Positions 1-8,439 of a stretch of 32,538 nt of DNA are shown one piece after another (the stretch's first letter is position 1; each line of letters opens with the position of its first letter). Under the pieces are notes generated by a model. That model did no database searches, was not told where the DNA came from, and saw only the letters and a program-made list of their open reading frames with translations. The DNA is from Kosmotogaceae bacterium. Lineage in GTDB: Bacteria > Thermotogota > Thermotogae > Petrotogales > Kosmotogaceae. The translations under genes and the position numbers were made by a program. The stretch covers positions 1 through 32,538 of the forward strand of contig JAFGAP010000169.1 of NCBI GenBank assembly GCA_016933635.1, in the 5' to 3' direction.

Positions 1-338
1 AGGTTTTCCTCGAGAAGCCATTCGGAGAAATTCTCTCTTATTTTAAACTTCCATTGCATATTTTGGAAAAGTTCGTTTATCATAGCATCCGCTGATATAA
101 TGAAGTCGGGTGATTTCTTCAGGCAAGAGGTTGTGGTACTTCTAGAGTTTGGGTATGTGGTTCATCGCGGGGATGTGACCGCTTCCAGATCTTACTTCTA
201 GTGGCTTGTCTTGCTTGTGAAATTCAGAACGATTTGCCTGGTGTCTTTTGAGAATTTAATAAGCGTTTCTGTGAGCTAAGCTCCTAGTCTGTTCCAATGT
301 ATTGAGATTGTTTGGATCTATTGGACAGGCAATGAACT
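1..338. other. Upstream region without a supported gene
   Basis: No coding sequence can be supported here. The longest ATG reading frame (100-201, 33 codons) has no ribosome binding site, and its start lies on a TATAAT-like hexamer (96-101) preceded by TG at 93-94, which looks more like an extended -10 element. If this is a promoter, its transcript would run toward the dipeptidase gene with a long leader. Confidence 0.4.
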
Positions 339-368
339 TTGTTTACTGGCTCATAGTTCGCGTAATTT
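339..368 (+). promoter_or_regulatory. Candidate promoter for the dipeptidase gene
   Basis: A -35-like TTGTTT (339-344) and a -10-like TAATTT (363-368) are 18 bases apart, placing the predicted start near 375. The match is moderate, and an alternative -10 lies a few bases downstream. The inferred leader would carry the inverted repeat at 383-398. Confidence 0.3.
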
Positions 369-382
369 ATTACCTTTTTTAT

Positions 383-398
383 GAGGTCTGTAGACCTC
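383..398. repeat. Inverted repeat in the dipeptidase leader
   Basis: Perfect 7-bp arms GAGGTCT and AGACCTC are separated by GT. A second imperfect repeat (ACGGG 402-406, CCCGT 413-417) follows, and both lie between the candidate promoter and the ribosome binding site at 432-439. The two-base spacer is too small for an RNA loop, so a dimeric-repressor operator is more likely than a hairpin. No regulator is identified. Confidence 0.4.
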
Positions 399-445
399 AG
401 AACGGGGTTATACCCGTAAATTCTTTTTGTTGGGAGGGGTTTCAT

Positions 446-2110
446 TTGCGCAAGACGTTGCTAGTCCTGATTGTGGTTGCCGCAATCGCAAGCCTTGGTT
501 GGGCATGTGCTACTGTAATCGTAACGAAGGGTGCGTCCGTTGACGGGTCGGTCATGACCAGTCATTCATGCGACTGTGGTGCGTGTGATTTCAGATATGT
601 GTACGTACCTGCAGCAGACTACGAACCGGGTACCATGAGACCGGTATATCCATTCCTGGAAGGTTACCCACGCTACTCCGGGACCTCTATGGGTCCGACT
701 TACGATGATCCCAATTATCCGCCGACAGAACCACTGGGATTCATAGAACAGGTGGAGCACACCTACGCTTACTTCGATGGAGCGTACGGGATTATCAATG
801 AGCATCAGCTGGCAATAGGCGAGTGTACATGTTCGGCGAAGATTTATGCTCAGCCAGTAAAGGATGAATGCATATTCGATGTCTCTGCTCTCTCGAAAGT
901 TGCTCTGGAAAGATGCATCACTGCCCGCGAAGCTGTAGAGCTCATGGGGGCTCTTGCCGTTGAGTACGGCTATTACGGTTGGGGAGAAACATTGACAGTT
1001 GCCGATACCGAAGAAGCCTGGGTCTTCGAAATCTGTGCAACGCCTGACAAGAAGAGCGCTCTCTGGGCAGCAAAGAAGGTTCCGGATGGAGAAATTTTCG
1101 TCGAGGCCAACATCTTCAGAATAAGAGAACTCGATCCCGAAGATCCAGACACAATGTTCTCGCCTAATCTGATCGATGTTGCAACCGAAGCCGGATGGTA
1201 CGATCCCAGCACCGGTCCTATCGACTGGATGGCAACGGTCAGCACGGGAGAATACTCGAAGCCTTACTACAGTCTACGCAGAATATGGCGAATTCTTGAT
1301 AGAGCGGCTCCTTCAAAGGAATTCTCACCATGGGTCGAAGACGGGTTTACAAATGACTACCCATTCTCAGTCGTCCCCGATGATAAGCTCTCTGTCGCCG
1401 ACGTAATATCGCTTTTCAGAGATTTCTATGAGGGTACGGAATTCGATCTGACTGCTGGACTTGCGGCCGGACCTTTCGGTAACCCCAATCGCTATGCAGG
1501 TTCCAGTAAGCTGATAAAGGGAAGCTGGGAAAGAGCAATCTCGATATTCAGATGTGACTATGTTTTCGTTACTCAGTCCAGAGGTTGGTTGCCGGACCCA
1601 GTCGGTGGAGTTGTCTGGTTTGGGGCAGCAGCACCTCATGAATCTATTCTGATTCCGATGTTCTGTGGTATCACAGATGTACCGGATGCCCTAGATACTG
1701 GAAGTCTAGAAGAGTTCGATCGAGACATCGCAGCATGGGCAATGAACTTCATGGGCAACTGGGCAGAATTGAAATTCAGCTACATGTACCCAGAGATACA
1801 GGCTCTGCAGAAAGAAATTGAAGGCAAACTGTTCGCAGTACAGCCTGCCATTGACTTTGCCGCAGCTCAGCTGTTCGAGAGTGATCCCGAGCTATGTAAA
1901 GAGTTCCTCACAGATTACGTTGTCAACGTGACCGACGATGTGATGGAGCAGCTTTGGGATTTCAACGAATACCTTATAACAAAATACAGAGATGGATATG
2001 TAAACATTCCGAATGTTGGTTCTTCAGTGGGCTATCCAGACTGGTGGCTCGATGCAGTTGGATATGATGAAGGCCACATATTTGGAGACGATGGTTACAA
2101 GGCTAAGTGA
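446..2110 (+). CDS. Secreted C69-family dipeptidase
   Basis: Peptidase family C69 (PepD-type dipeptidase, Ntn-hydrolase fold), which hydrolyses dipeptides and probably acts outside the membrane. I chose the TTG at 446: it follows GGGAGGGG (432-439) at 6 bases, whereas the reading frame extending back to 302 has no ribosome binding site. The 554-residue protein starts with a basic residue pair and a hydrophobic signal segment (residues 5-19) ending just before Cys21. The block CATVIVTKGASVDGS carries the family's catalytic N-terminal Cys, and it is followed by a Cys-rich SHSC...CDFR stretch and the conserved VPAAD motif. Gly18 and Ala20 satisfy the -3/-1 rule, so signal cleavage would itself expose Cys21 as the nucleophile. 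The gene is monocistronic and ends at a strong terminator. The substrate is not determined. Confidence 0.9.
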   Translation: MRKTLLVLIVVAAIASLGWACATVIVTKGASVDGSVMTSHSCDCGACDFRYVYVPAADYEPGTMRPVYPFLEGYPRYSGTSMGPTYDDPNYPPTEPLGFIEQVEHTYAYFDGAYGIINEHQLAIGECTCSAKIYAQPVKDECIFDVSALSKVALERCITAREAVELMGALAVEYGYYGWGETLTVADTEEAWVFEICATPDKKSALWAAKKVPDGEIFVEANIFRIRELDPEDPDTMFSPNLIDVATEAGWYDPSTGPIDWMATVSTGEYSKPYYSLRRIWRILDRAAPSKEFSPWVEDGFTNDYPFSVVPDDKLSVADVISLFRDFYEGTEFDLTAGLAAGPFGNPNRYAGSSKLIKGSWERAISIFRCDYVFVTQSRGWLPDPVGGVVWFGAAAPHESILIPMFCGITDVPDALDTGSLEEFDRDIAAWAMNFMGNWAELKFSYMYPEIQALQKEIEGKLFAVQPAIDFAAAQLFESDPELCKEFLTDYVVNVTDDVMEQLWDFNEYLITKYRDGYVNIPNVGSSVGYPDWWLDAVGYDEGHIFGDDGYKAK

Positions 2111-2151
2111 TCGCCTAATGTAACACCTCCTTTTGTAAGGTTGTTCTAGAG

Positions 2152-2181
2152 GGCCGCCCAAAGAGGGCGGCCTTTGCTTTT
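2152..2181 (+). terminator. Rho-independent terminator of the dipeptidase gene
   Basis: A perfect 8-bp GC stem (GGCCGCCC 2152-2159, GGGCGGCC 2165-2172) with loop AAAGA is followed by TTTGCTTTTC. It lies 41 bases after the stop codon. Confidence 0.9.
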
Positions 2182-2422
2182 CAGCAGAATGGCTGATAGG
2201 ATCACCTCTTTTTTGTCAGAGAATCGAGAGAACAATAATTGTCCTGATTCACGACTTTTCGAGAATCAAGAAGATTGGTTATGTGTGAGTTGAGTTTTGA
2301 CGGGTACTTTTGCCCCTAGATAAGTAAACACAGTATCTTTTCACGTTTCCTTTTTGGCAACCAGAAGATGGCACAGGATTGCAAGTACAAATTCTTGACA
2401 TCGAAAGAAGGAGTGAATCAAT

Positions 2423-3298
2423 GTGATTGATGAGTCTTTTTTATCTAATACTAGAAGAGGATTTTCACTCGTCGAGTTGTTGATTGTTCTGTTCATTACT
2501 GTGGCACTCATAGCAATTATTACTCCCTTTGGAGTAAATGCTTCACGTAAGTCTTTGGCAATTTCCCTTTCAGCTGATCTCAAGAGCATTTCTAGAGCTT
2601 TTATTAACAAGATGTGTCTAGATGGAGAAGTACCGCAAGCGATGGTAGAACTCGGTAGGAATGTTGACACAACTTCTTTCGGGGCAGCATGGAAGGAGAA
2701 CCAATTTGGTGAATTAGATTGTTTTGTGTTCACTAATCGTGAGGCGAATTTTCAGTTGGTGTCAGAGATCCTGATTTCCTCAAGACAGGGAATCCCTTCA
2801 GGAATTGATGAATACGTATTTCTAGATGGTGGTCTTCAAGAGGAATCGATCAATTCACAGACTGTCTATTATGGCCTTCAAGGAGAAAAGACCGCAGATC
2901 ACCTTACTGAATTAGGTTCTACATTTGATGAGATAACCGAAGGGATCACAAATCTGATTCGAGAGTTCTTTTCAGTTCGCGGAAGCTACCCCAGAGATTG
3001 GGGAGAGTACAGATATGAGGACCTCTCTCTTGACTCTTCTTTCTGGGGAAGCGGTCCTATAGAAGGAGTAGTGTACAAGCCTGCAGGAAGACTCTTAAGA
3101 GTTAGTCCTGGCAAAGGTTACAAATTCGTATTCAGTTTTCTCGATTCGACGGAAAAGGGAGAATTGACTGAAGACTTTAATTGGGACCTAATCTACAATA
3201 TTGGGGATGCTACTGCTGATACCGATTCCTGGTTTTTTCACAGTCTGGATGGAAGGAAGATCGATGTCTCTACAATAGAAATATTAAAGATGTTGTAG
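2423..3298 (+). CDS. Type IV pilin-like (pseudopilin) protein
   Basis: A 291-residue protein with a class III signal: a short polar leader ending RRG (residues 11-13), then FSLVELLIVLF, with Glu5 of the mature form (E18) and a hydrophobic helix to about residue 35. Prepilin peptidase would cut after Gly13 and methylate the new N-terminal Phe. The globular part is not recognisable and is longer than in most major pilins, so a minor pilin or a type II-secretion or competence pseudopilin is likely. The GTG start follows AAGGAG (2408-2413) at 9 bases, and the overlapping ATG at 2421 runs directly into TGA. It has no pilus-assembly neighbours, so its machinery must be elsewhere. AT-richness and weaker codon bias than its neighbours suggest acquisition or low expression. 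Confidence 0.8.
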   Translation: MIDESFLSNTRRGFSLVELLIVLFITVALIAIITPFGVNASRKSLAISLSADLKSISRAFINKMCLDGEVPQAMVELGRNVDTTSFGAAWKENQFGELDCFVFTNREANFQLVSEILISSRQGIPSGIDEYVFLDGGLQEESINSQTVYYGLQGEKTADHLTELGSTFDEITEGITNLIREFFSVRGSYPRDWGEYRYEDLSLDSSFWGSGPIEGVVYKPAGRLLRVSPGKGYKFVFSFLDSTEKGELTEDFNWDLIYNIGDATADTDSWFFHSLDGRKIDVSTIEILKML

Positions 3299-3357
3299 CA
3301 AGCCTAGGTGAGTACTTTTGTTAGGGCTAAACAAGTTCACTTGCAGATGATGCTTAA

Positions 3358-3880
3358 ACCATGCTAATATCTTTTTTTGTTGGGTATGTGCTTTCAAGAA
3401 TTCAAGAGAAGGGATTCATGTTGCTTCTTTTCATTGAAGTTATTCTTGATATTTCGCTGTTCATTTTGACTAGCACCGTTAATAATACTTTCTGACAGTG
3501 GAAACCTAAGATCTTTCTACATTGTGCATCGAAAATGCTGCTGTCGCAAATGCCTCATCTTAACGCGTAAAGGAGCTTCTTTGTCAGAAATTAGCTTTCC
3601 TTCAGGGAAGAGACCGACATGAAAGAGGCATTGATAGAAAGTATATTTCGGTTTGGCCTCAGTGAACATCCAGAATGATCAACTGGTTGAAGTGATATCG
3701 ATTTTTCTCATCAAGAGATAGTTGCACATGTCGGGCAAGTTCGTTCATTTCGAAGGCCGGGATAAGCTGGGACGTTTTGAGCGCGGGACTTGTCGTTTCT
3801 CTCTTACCCACTATGATAGTTTTCGCCTTTGCGCAGAGATATATTATAGCCGGACTTACCAAAGGCGAGTCAAAGGATAA
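3358..3880 (+). pseudogene. Decayed MalG/UgpE-type sugar ABC permease
   Basis: A relic of the C-terminal two thirds of a carbohydrate ABC-transporter inner-membrane permease, recognised by eye. One frame (codons at 3358, 3361...) gives FFVGYVLSRI (3373-3402), a hydrophobic stretch ending ILTSTVNNTF, RSFFVRN (3571-3591) and FREETDMKEALIE (3601-3639), the last matching the EAA loop that contacts the ATPase. It is broken by TGA 3493, TAA 3568 and TAG 3592. A frame change then leads to MINW (3675), TGA 3693, SSFISKAGISWDVLSAG and FAQRYIIAGLTKG, the family's C-terminal helix and tail. Inserting one base near 3867 would restore the usual tail ending VKG and the TAA at 3878-3880. Without it the relic reads straight into the next gene. 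Family assignment is firm for the C-terminus and EAA region, weaker before 3480. Confidence 0.75.
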
Positions 3881-3899
3881 TGATTGGAGGATTTTGAGG

Positions 3900-5054
3900 A
3901 TGGAGAAAAAGCATATAACTGAGATTTTGCATCACCTTGGTGAAGAAGATCTACCTTGCGGAGCGGTAAATCCTCCCATATTTCAAACCTCTATCTTCTC
4001 TTTCAAAGGCTTCGACGAGTTCTCAACGGCCCTTTCAGATGAGACTAACCACTTTCTGTACACCAGAGGAAACAACCCTACAGTAAATATTCTCGAGGAG
4101 AAACTGGCTGCGTTAGAGCACGCGGAGAGGGCAAAGCTTTTCGGATCTGGAGTTGCGGCAATCGTGTCGAGCATTTCCGCTTTCTTGAAGAGCGGTGATC
4201 ACATTATAACTGTCAAGGACTGCTACAGCTGGACATCCACCTATGTAACCCAGTATCTGGGCAGATTTGGAGTGGAACATACTTTCGTGGAAGGAAACGA
4301 CGTGAATGAGCTTGAGGCCGCTCTTAAACCCAACACAAAGATCATTTACCTCGAAAGTCCTACTACTTTCACTTTCAAGCTGCAAAACCTGACCGAAGTA
4401 TCTTCACTGGCTAGAATAAGGGGTGTGAAGACGATAATAGACAACACCTGGGCGACTCCCATCTACCAGAATCCGATCGATTTCGGAATAGATATGGTAG
4501 TCCATTCCGCATCAAAGTATCTGGGTGGAAACAGCGATGTCGTAGGAGGAGTTGTAGCGGGATCCGATGAGGATGTCAGAAGAGTATTCGAAAAGGAGTT
4601 TCTCAACACAGGAGCCGTTCCCGATCCCTTTGCTGCCTGGCTTATTCTGAGGGGGATCAGAACTCTGCATATCCGGATGCCAGTGCATTTCCATAACGCT
4701 ATGGAGCTCAGCAAAAGGCTACAGAAGAGTGAAGCGGTCGAATCGGTTTTGTATCCGATGCTGGAAAGCTCGGAACAATATACACTTGCCAAGAAGCAGA
4801 TGAGGGGAGGATCGGGTCTCTTCTCGTTCAAATTGAAGACCAGGGATATCAACAGAATAAAGAAATTCGTGAACTCCCTAAGATTTTTCAGGAGGGCCGT
4901 CAGTTGGGGCGGATACGAAAGCCTGATCTCTCCGTACGCCGTTTCTCACAGGGATCCCGGTGACAATGTATCTCTCATAAGGATTCATGCCGGTCTGGAA
5001 GAGATTGAAGTCCTTTCGGAGGATCTCCATAAAGCAATGAAAGCGCTCATCTGA
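3900..5054 (+). CDS. PLP-dependent Cys/Met metabolism (trans-sulfuration family) enzyme
   Basis: A fold-type I aminotransferase-like enzyme of the cystathionine gamma-synthase / gamma-lyase / O-acetylhomoserine sulfhydrylase family, 384 residues, the usual length. Seen: YTRGNNPT (Tyr54, Arg56, phosphate contacts from the partner subunit), Tyr109 stacking on the cofactor, IIDNTWATP with Asp181 for the pyridine nitrogen, SASKYLGG with Schiff-base Lys206, and a C-terminal AVSWGGYESLI block. The exact reaction cannot be read from the motifs. The start is ATG 3900, with GGAGG at 3886-3890. The frame is open upstream only because the permease relic lost its stop, so a start at 3777 (TTG, no ribosome binding site) would wrongly add 41 permease residues. 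The alpha-mannosidase follows 61 bases downstream, probably in the same transcript. Confidence 0.9.
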   Translation: MEKKHITEILHHLGEEDLPCGAVNPPIFQTSIFSFKGFDEFSTALSDETNHFLYTRGNNPTVNILEEKLAALEHAERAKLFGSGVAAIVSSISAFLKSGDHIITVKDCYSWTSTYVTQYLGRFGVEHTFVEGNDVNELEAALKPNTKIIYLESPTTFTFKLQNLTEVSSLARIRGVKTIIDNTWATPIYQNPIDFGIDMVVHSASKYLGGNSDVVGGVVAGSDEDVRRVFEKEFLNTGAVPDPFAAWLILRGIRTLHIRMPVHFHNAMELSKRLQKSEAVESVLYPMLESSEQYTLAKKQMRGGSGLFSFKLKTRDINRIKKFVNSLRFFRRAVSWGGYESLISPYAVSHRDPGDNVSLIRIHAGLEEIEVLSEDLHKAMKALI

Positions 5055-5115
5055 TCTGGAAACTCGCTGATCGAATACGTATAAAGTGAATTGTGAAAAG
5101 ATTGGAGGGGGCACC

Positions 5116-8100
5116 GTGTATCATTCTATACATGAGTACTGTACCAGGCTTAGAAAGGAATTATCGGAGCTTTTTCCCTACATTGTGATTCAGAGAAGAA
5201 TGATTGGCGGATGGAGATTCAGTGATTCCGGCTCTGAAAGACCGCCCGAGAATAGCTGGAAGGAGATCTCCGCGAGCTACCAGTGGGATGAAACGAAATT
5301 CCCGGTTTGGTTAAGAACCTCCATAAAGTCTGAGGAGCCTAGCAGCGGAGAAAGACTCTACCTCAAAGCAGTTCCCGGAGGAGAAAGCCTCGTCATGATT
5401 GACGGCCGATCCTTTGGCGAGATAAATGTCTATCATCAGTTGCTGGATATAACGGAGTTTGCTGATGGGAGAAGTCACGTAATTGATATACAGACAGTCC
5501 CAAAGGGACTGTTCGGTACACACTTGCCCCATACAGTATTTGAAGGCGGCGAGCTACTCCTTCAAGATGAATCCGTATCAAGCACATATCTTGATTTTGC
5601 GGTAGCGATCGATGTTCTTGAAACGACCAGGGATGAATTCCTCTCAGAGAAGCTACTGAAAATCATCAGCGACTGCCTCTCTGAGATCGAGCTTCCAAGA
5701 TCTACTGATAAGTACTTCAAGAGCGCCCCTGACAATCCGACGCTTTTCGGGCACCATACTTATGGAAGCGTAAATAAGATCTGGCAATCCCCGAGGTTTG
5801 AGAAGTCTGAAGGGAACAGACTCACAGACAATTATCGCTGTACGGTCATGAAGGCCCGCGAGAAACTTGGGAGCAATATTGCCAGCTTAAGAAACGAGCA
5901 CAGTACGGTTGGCGCCGTGCATATTACCGGTCAGGCACACATAGACTACGCCTGGCTTTGGCCGATAGACGAGACCAAGAGGAAGATCAGAAGAACCTTT
6001 GCCAATGCAGTCAGAATGATGGAAAAGTTTCCGGGATTTGTTTATCTTCAGTCTTCGGCTCAGATGTATATGGATCTTAAGGAGAATGATTGCGATCTCT
6101 TCGAGAGGGTAAAGGAGAAGATTATACAGGGCAAATGGGAAGCGATCGGCGGAATGTGGGTTGAGAGCGACTGCAATGTCTCCAGCGCCGAATCACTTGC
6201 CAGACAGTTTCTATACGGACAAATGTTCTTCGAAGAGGAGTTCGGTATGAGATCTCCTGTGGCTTGGCTTCCAGATGTCTTTGGCTTTTCCTGGATCCTC
6301 CCCCAGATTATGAAAGAAGCGGGAATAGAATACTTTTCAACGACCAAGCTGAAATGGAATGAGAAAAATCGTTTCCCTATGGACCTTTTCTTGTGGAGGG
6401 GGCTGGACGGCAGTGAGGTAGTCTGTCACTTCTTTGCTAACCCCCTCGGGGGTTACAACGGAATGCTTAATCCAGAAGCGATTCTTGGGACATGGGAGAA
6501 CTTCCAGGATAAAAGCGTTTACGGTAAGACGATAACTACCTTTGGCTACGGTGACGGCGGCGGCGGTCCGACAGACGAGATGATTGAGTACTATGAAAGG
6601 CTCAAAGAGTATCCTGGCATGCCGAAACTGGAAATGGCCCCAATAACGGAGTATTTCAGAGAGTTGCCCCCTACTCTGGAACTACCCGTTTGGGACGACG
6701 AGCTGTACTTCGAGCTCCACAGGGGAACATATACGACCCAGGCAAGAACGAAGAAGTTGCATAAGGATGCGGAAGACGCTCTATACAGATTGGAAGTCGT
6801 AGGTGCAATGGTTTGCAGTAGAAAAAAGTATCCACTCGAAAGAGCCAGAAAACTTTGGGCGACACTTCTTCACAACGAGTTTCACGATATTCTTCCCGGT
6901 TCATCAATAAATGAAGCTCATATCCAGGCAGAAAATGAACTTAGCCAGCTAATCAGAGAAGCAAATGAAATAACCGGGACTCTACTAGACTCTGTCGGCG
7001 ATGGAAACCCTTCATTCAAGACCGTAATCAATGTTGGGTCATATCCTCAAAAAGCAATCTTGATTGACGATAGTGAAATGAATCTCTATGACGGGACAGG
7101 AAGGCTTCTGACAAGCCAGAGAACCTATGACGGAAGATTCATTTACAGCTATGATCAGGATATTCGTGGCTTTTCGAGCGAGGTTTTCGAGTGTATGGAC
7201 GGAGAGGTCGAGGAACAAGCTCTGGAAAGGGATACCGTCCTCGAAAACGACTTTTTGCGTGTTGAAGTTAACTTCGATGGAAGCATCTCCGTTTTCGATA
7301 AGCATCTTCAGAGAGAAATAACGTCAGGCCCAGGGAACTATCTCCGTGTATACAAGGACATTCCAGTTGCCTGGGATGCGTGGGATATCGACCACGACTA
7401 CAAGGTATCGGGCAAGAGACTTACGGCCCTCGAAGTGAAGACGATTGAGAGCGGTCTAGTGAGAAAGGTCGTTCAGGCAAGATATGATTATGAAGGAAGC
7501 TCTATAGTGCAGAGATACATATTGAACGCCTCTTCAAGGAGACTGGACATTGAGAACGATATTGACTGGCACACTAGAAGAACTCTTCTCAAGGCTCACT
7601 TTCCCGTAAGCATTCTTTCAAGAGAAGTCAGATGTGATCTCTCTGCGGGATACTCAAGGAGAAGCACAAGGGTTCGAAACTCCTTTGAAGATACCCGATT
7701 CGAATTTCCGGCCCATCGGTGGGTCGAATTGGAAGAGCCGGGTCTTGCAATAGCTATTCTCAACAACGGAAAGTACGGTCATTCCTGCAACGGTTCAGAT
7801 ATATCTCTTACACTTCTTAGATCGCCCATTTATCCCGATTTCTTTGCAGACGAGGGCAGGCATCGTTTCACTTACTCGTTGTTCTCTCATGATGGAGAGG
7901 ATGCTGTCAGGGTTGTCGAGGAAGCAGAGGGCCTTAACAAGGAATTGGTCAAGATCAAGGGAAGAATAGATCTTGAAGCGGGCGGGCTGCAGATCTCAAC
8001 AAGAAACCTAAAGGTGCTTGCTTTGAAGCATTCCGAGAAGAGCGGTAACATACTCCGGCTCGCTGAAGTCGAAGGAAGGCGGGGAGTAGCGAAGATCCAT

Positions 8101-8256
8101 ACTGAACTGCCCGTTGAACGATGCTGGATTTCGAGCATTCTCGAGGACAAAGTGTGCGAGCTCCCGTTAGTTGAGGGTAATGTTGAGTTCCCTTTCAGGC
8201 AGTTCGGTCTCCACACACTCAGGTTTGAGCAGAAGACAATTGAGGTGGATGAGTAA
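5116..8256 (+). CDS. GH38 alpha-mannosidase
   Basis: A glycoside hydrolase family 38 enzyme that removes alpha-linked mannose by a retaining, metal-dependent mechanism. The metal and catalytic residues are all present: HID (His275, Asp277) in the GQAHIDYAWLWP block, nucleophile Asp387 in LPDVFGF, and His590 in HNEFHDILPG. At 1046 residues it matches the long cytosolic Ams1-like type, with an N-terminal beta domain before the catalytic barrel and a beta-rich C-terminal half. There is no signal peptide, so it acts in the cytoplasm on imported oligosaccharides. GTG 5116 is preferred (GGAGGGGG 5104-5111) over the GTG at 5086, which lacks a ribosome binding site. It follows the PLP enzyme. The transporter that should feed it is represented locally only by the permease relic. 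Confidence 0.95.
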   Translation: MYHSIHEYCTRLRKELSELFPYIVIQRRMIGGWRFSDSGSERPPENSWKEISASYQWDETKFPVWLRTSIKSEEPSSGERLYLKAVPGGESLVMIDGRSFGEINVYHQLLDITEFADGRSHVIDIQTVPKGLFGTHLPHTVFEGGELLLQDESVSSTYLDFAVAIDVLETTRDEFLSEKLLKIISDCLSEIELPRSTDKYFKSAPDNPTLFGHHTYGSVNKIWQSPRFEKSEGNRLTDNYRCTVMKAREKLGSNIASLRNEHSTVGAVHITGQAHIDYAWLWPIDETKRKIRRTFANAVRMMEKFPGFVYLQSSAQMYMDLKENDCDLFERVKEKIIQGKWEAIGGMWVESDCNVSSAESLARQFLYGQMFFEEEFGMRSPVAWLPDVFGFSWILPQIMKEAGIEYFSTTKLKWNEKNRFPMDLFLWRGLDGSEVVCHFFANPLGGYNGMLNPEAILGTWENFQDKSVYGKTITTFGYGDGGGGPTDEMIEYYERLKEYPGMPKLEMAPITEYFRELPPTLELPVWDDELYFELHRGTYTTQARTKKLHKDAEDALYRLEVVGAMVCSRKKYPLERARKLWATLLHNEFHDILPGSSINEAHIQAENELSQLIREANEITGTLLDSVGDGNPSFKTVINVGSYPQKAILIDDSEMNLYDGTGRLLTSQRTYDGRFIYSYDQDIRGFSSEVFECMDGEVEEQALERDTVLENDFLRVEVNFDGSISVFDKHLQREITSGPGNYLRVYKDIPVAWDAWDIDHDYKVSGKRLTALEVKTIESGLVRKVVQARYDYEGSSIVQRYILNASSRRLDIENDIDWHTRRTLLKAHFPVSILSREVRCDLSAGYSRRSTRVRNSFEDTRFEFPAHRWVELEEPGLAIAILNNGKYGHSCNGSDISLTLLRSPIYPDFFADEGRHRFTYSLFSHDGEDAVRVVEEAEGLNKELVKIKGRIDLEAGGLQISTRNLKVLALKHSEKSGNILRLAEVEGRRGVAKIHTELPVERCWISSILEDKVCELPLVEGNVEFPFRQFGLHTLRFEQKTIEVDE

Positions 8257-8439
8257 ATGACTAGATTTTCAGTGCGAAGAACAATGTCGTAAACCCCATT
8301 TCGTGAGATGATTAGTGAAGTGAATAGCCCCATTTCTGATAGAGTAACTCAGTTTAGCTAGCCAGAGAGGACTTCTTCTGATCTCTTTAAGATGTATCGG
8401 GGTAAACATATTTAGCATCTTGATTGTAGTTCATTACAG
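8257..8439. other. Intergenic region, nothing recognised
   Basis: This stretch follows the mannosidase stop and has stops in all frames. No convincing terminator, promoter or RNA structure was seen. It may be the far end of the eroded minus-strand gene next to it. Confidence 0.4.

Noticed and set aside
100-201. Small 33-residue reading frame
   Set aside because: No ribosome binding site. Its ATG overlaps a TATAAT-like -10 element, and its composition is unremarkable.
302-445. 48-residue N-terminal extension of the dipeptidase
   Set aside because: It covers the candidate promoter and palindrome, and the TTG at 446 has a strong ribosome binding site and starts a normal signal peptide.
490-510. 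Lipobox at the dipeptidase Cys21
   Set aside because: The residues before Cys21 are GWA, and Trp at -2 does not fit a lipobox. The Cys aligns with the catalytic residue of the C69 family.
3777-3899. N-terminal extension of the PLP enzyme with a membrane helix
   Set aside because: It is the tail of the permease relic left open by a lost stop codon. There is no ribosome binding site at 3777, while ATG 3900 has GGAGG.
5086-5115. Upstream GTG start for the mannosidase
   Set aside because: No ribosome binding site precedes it, and GGAGGGGG lies between it and the better GTG at 5116.
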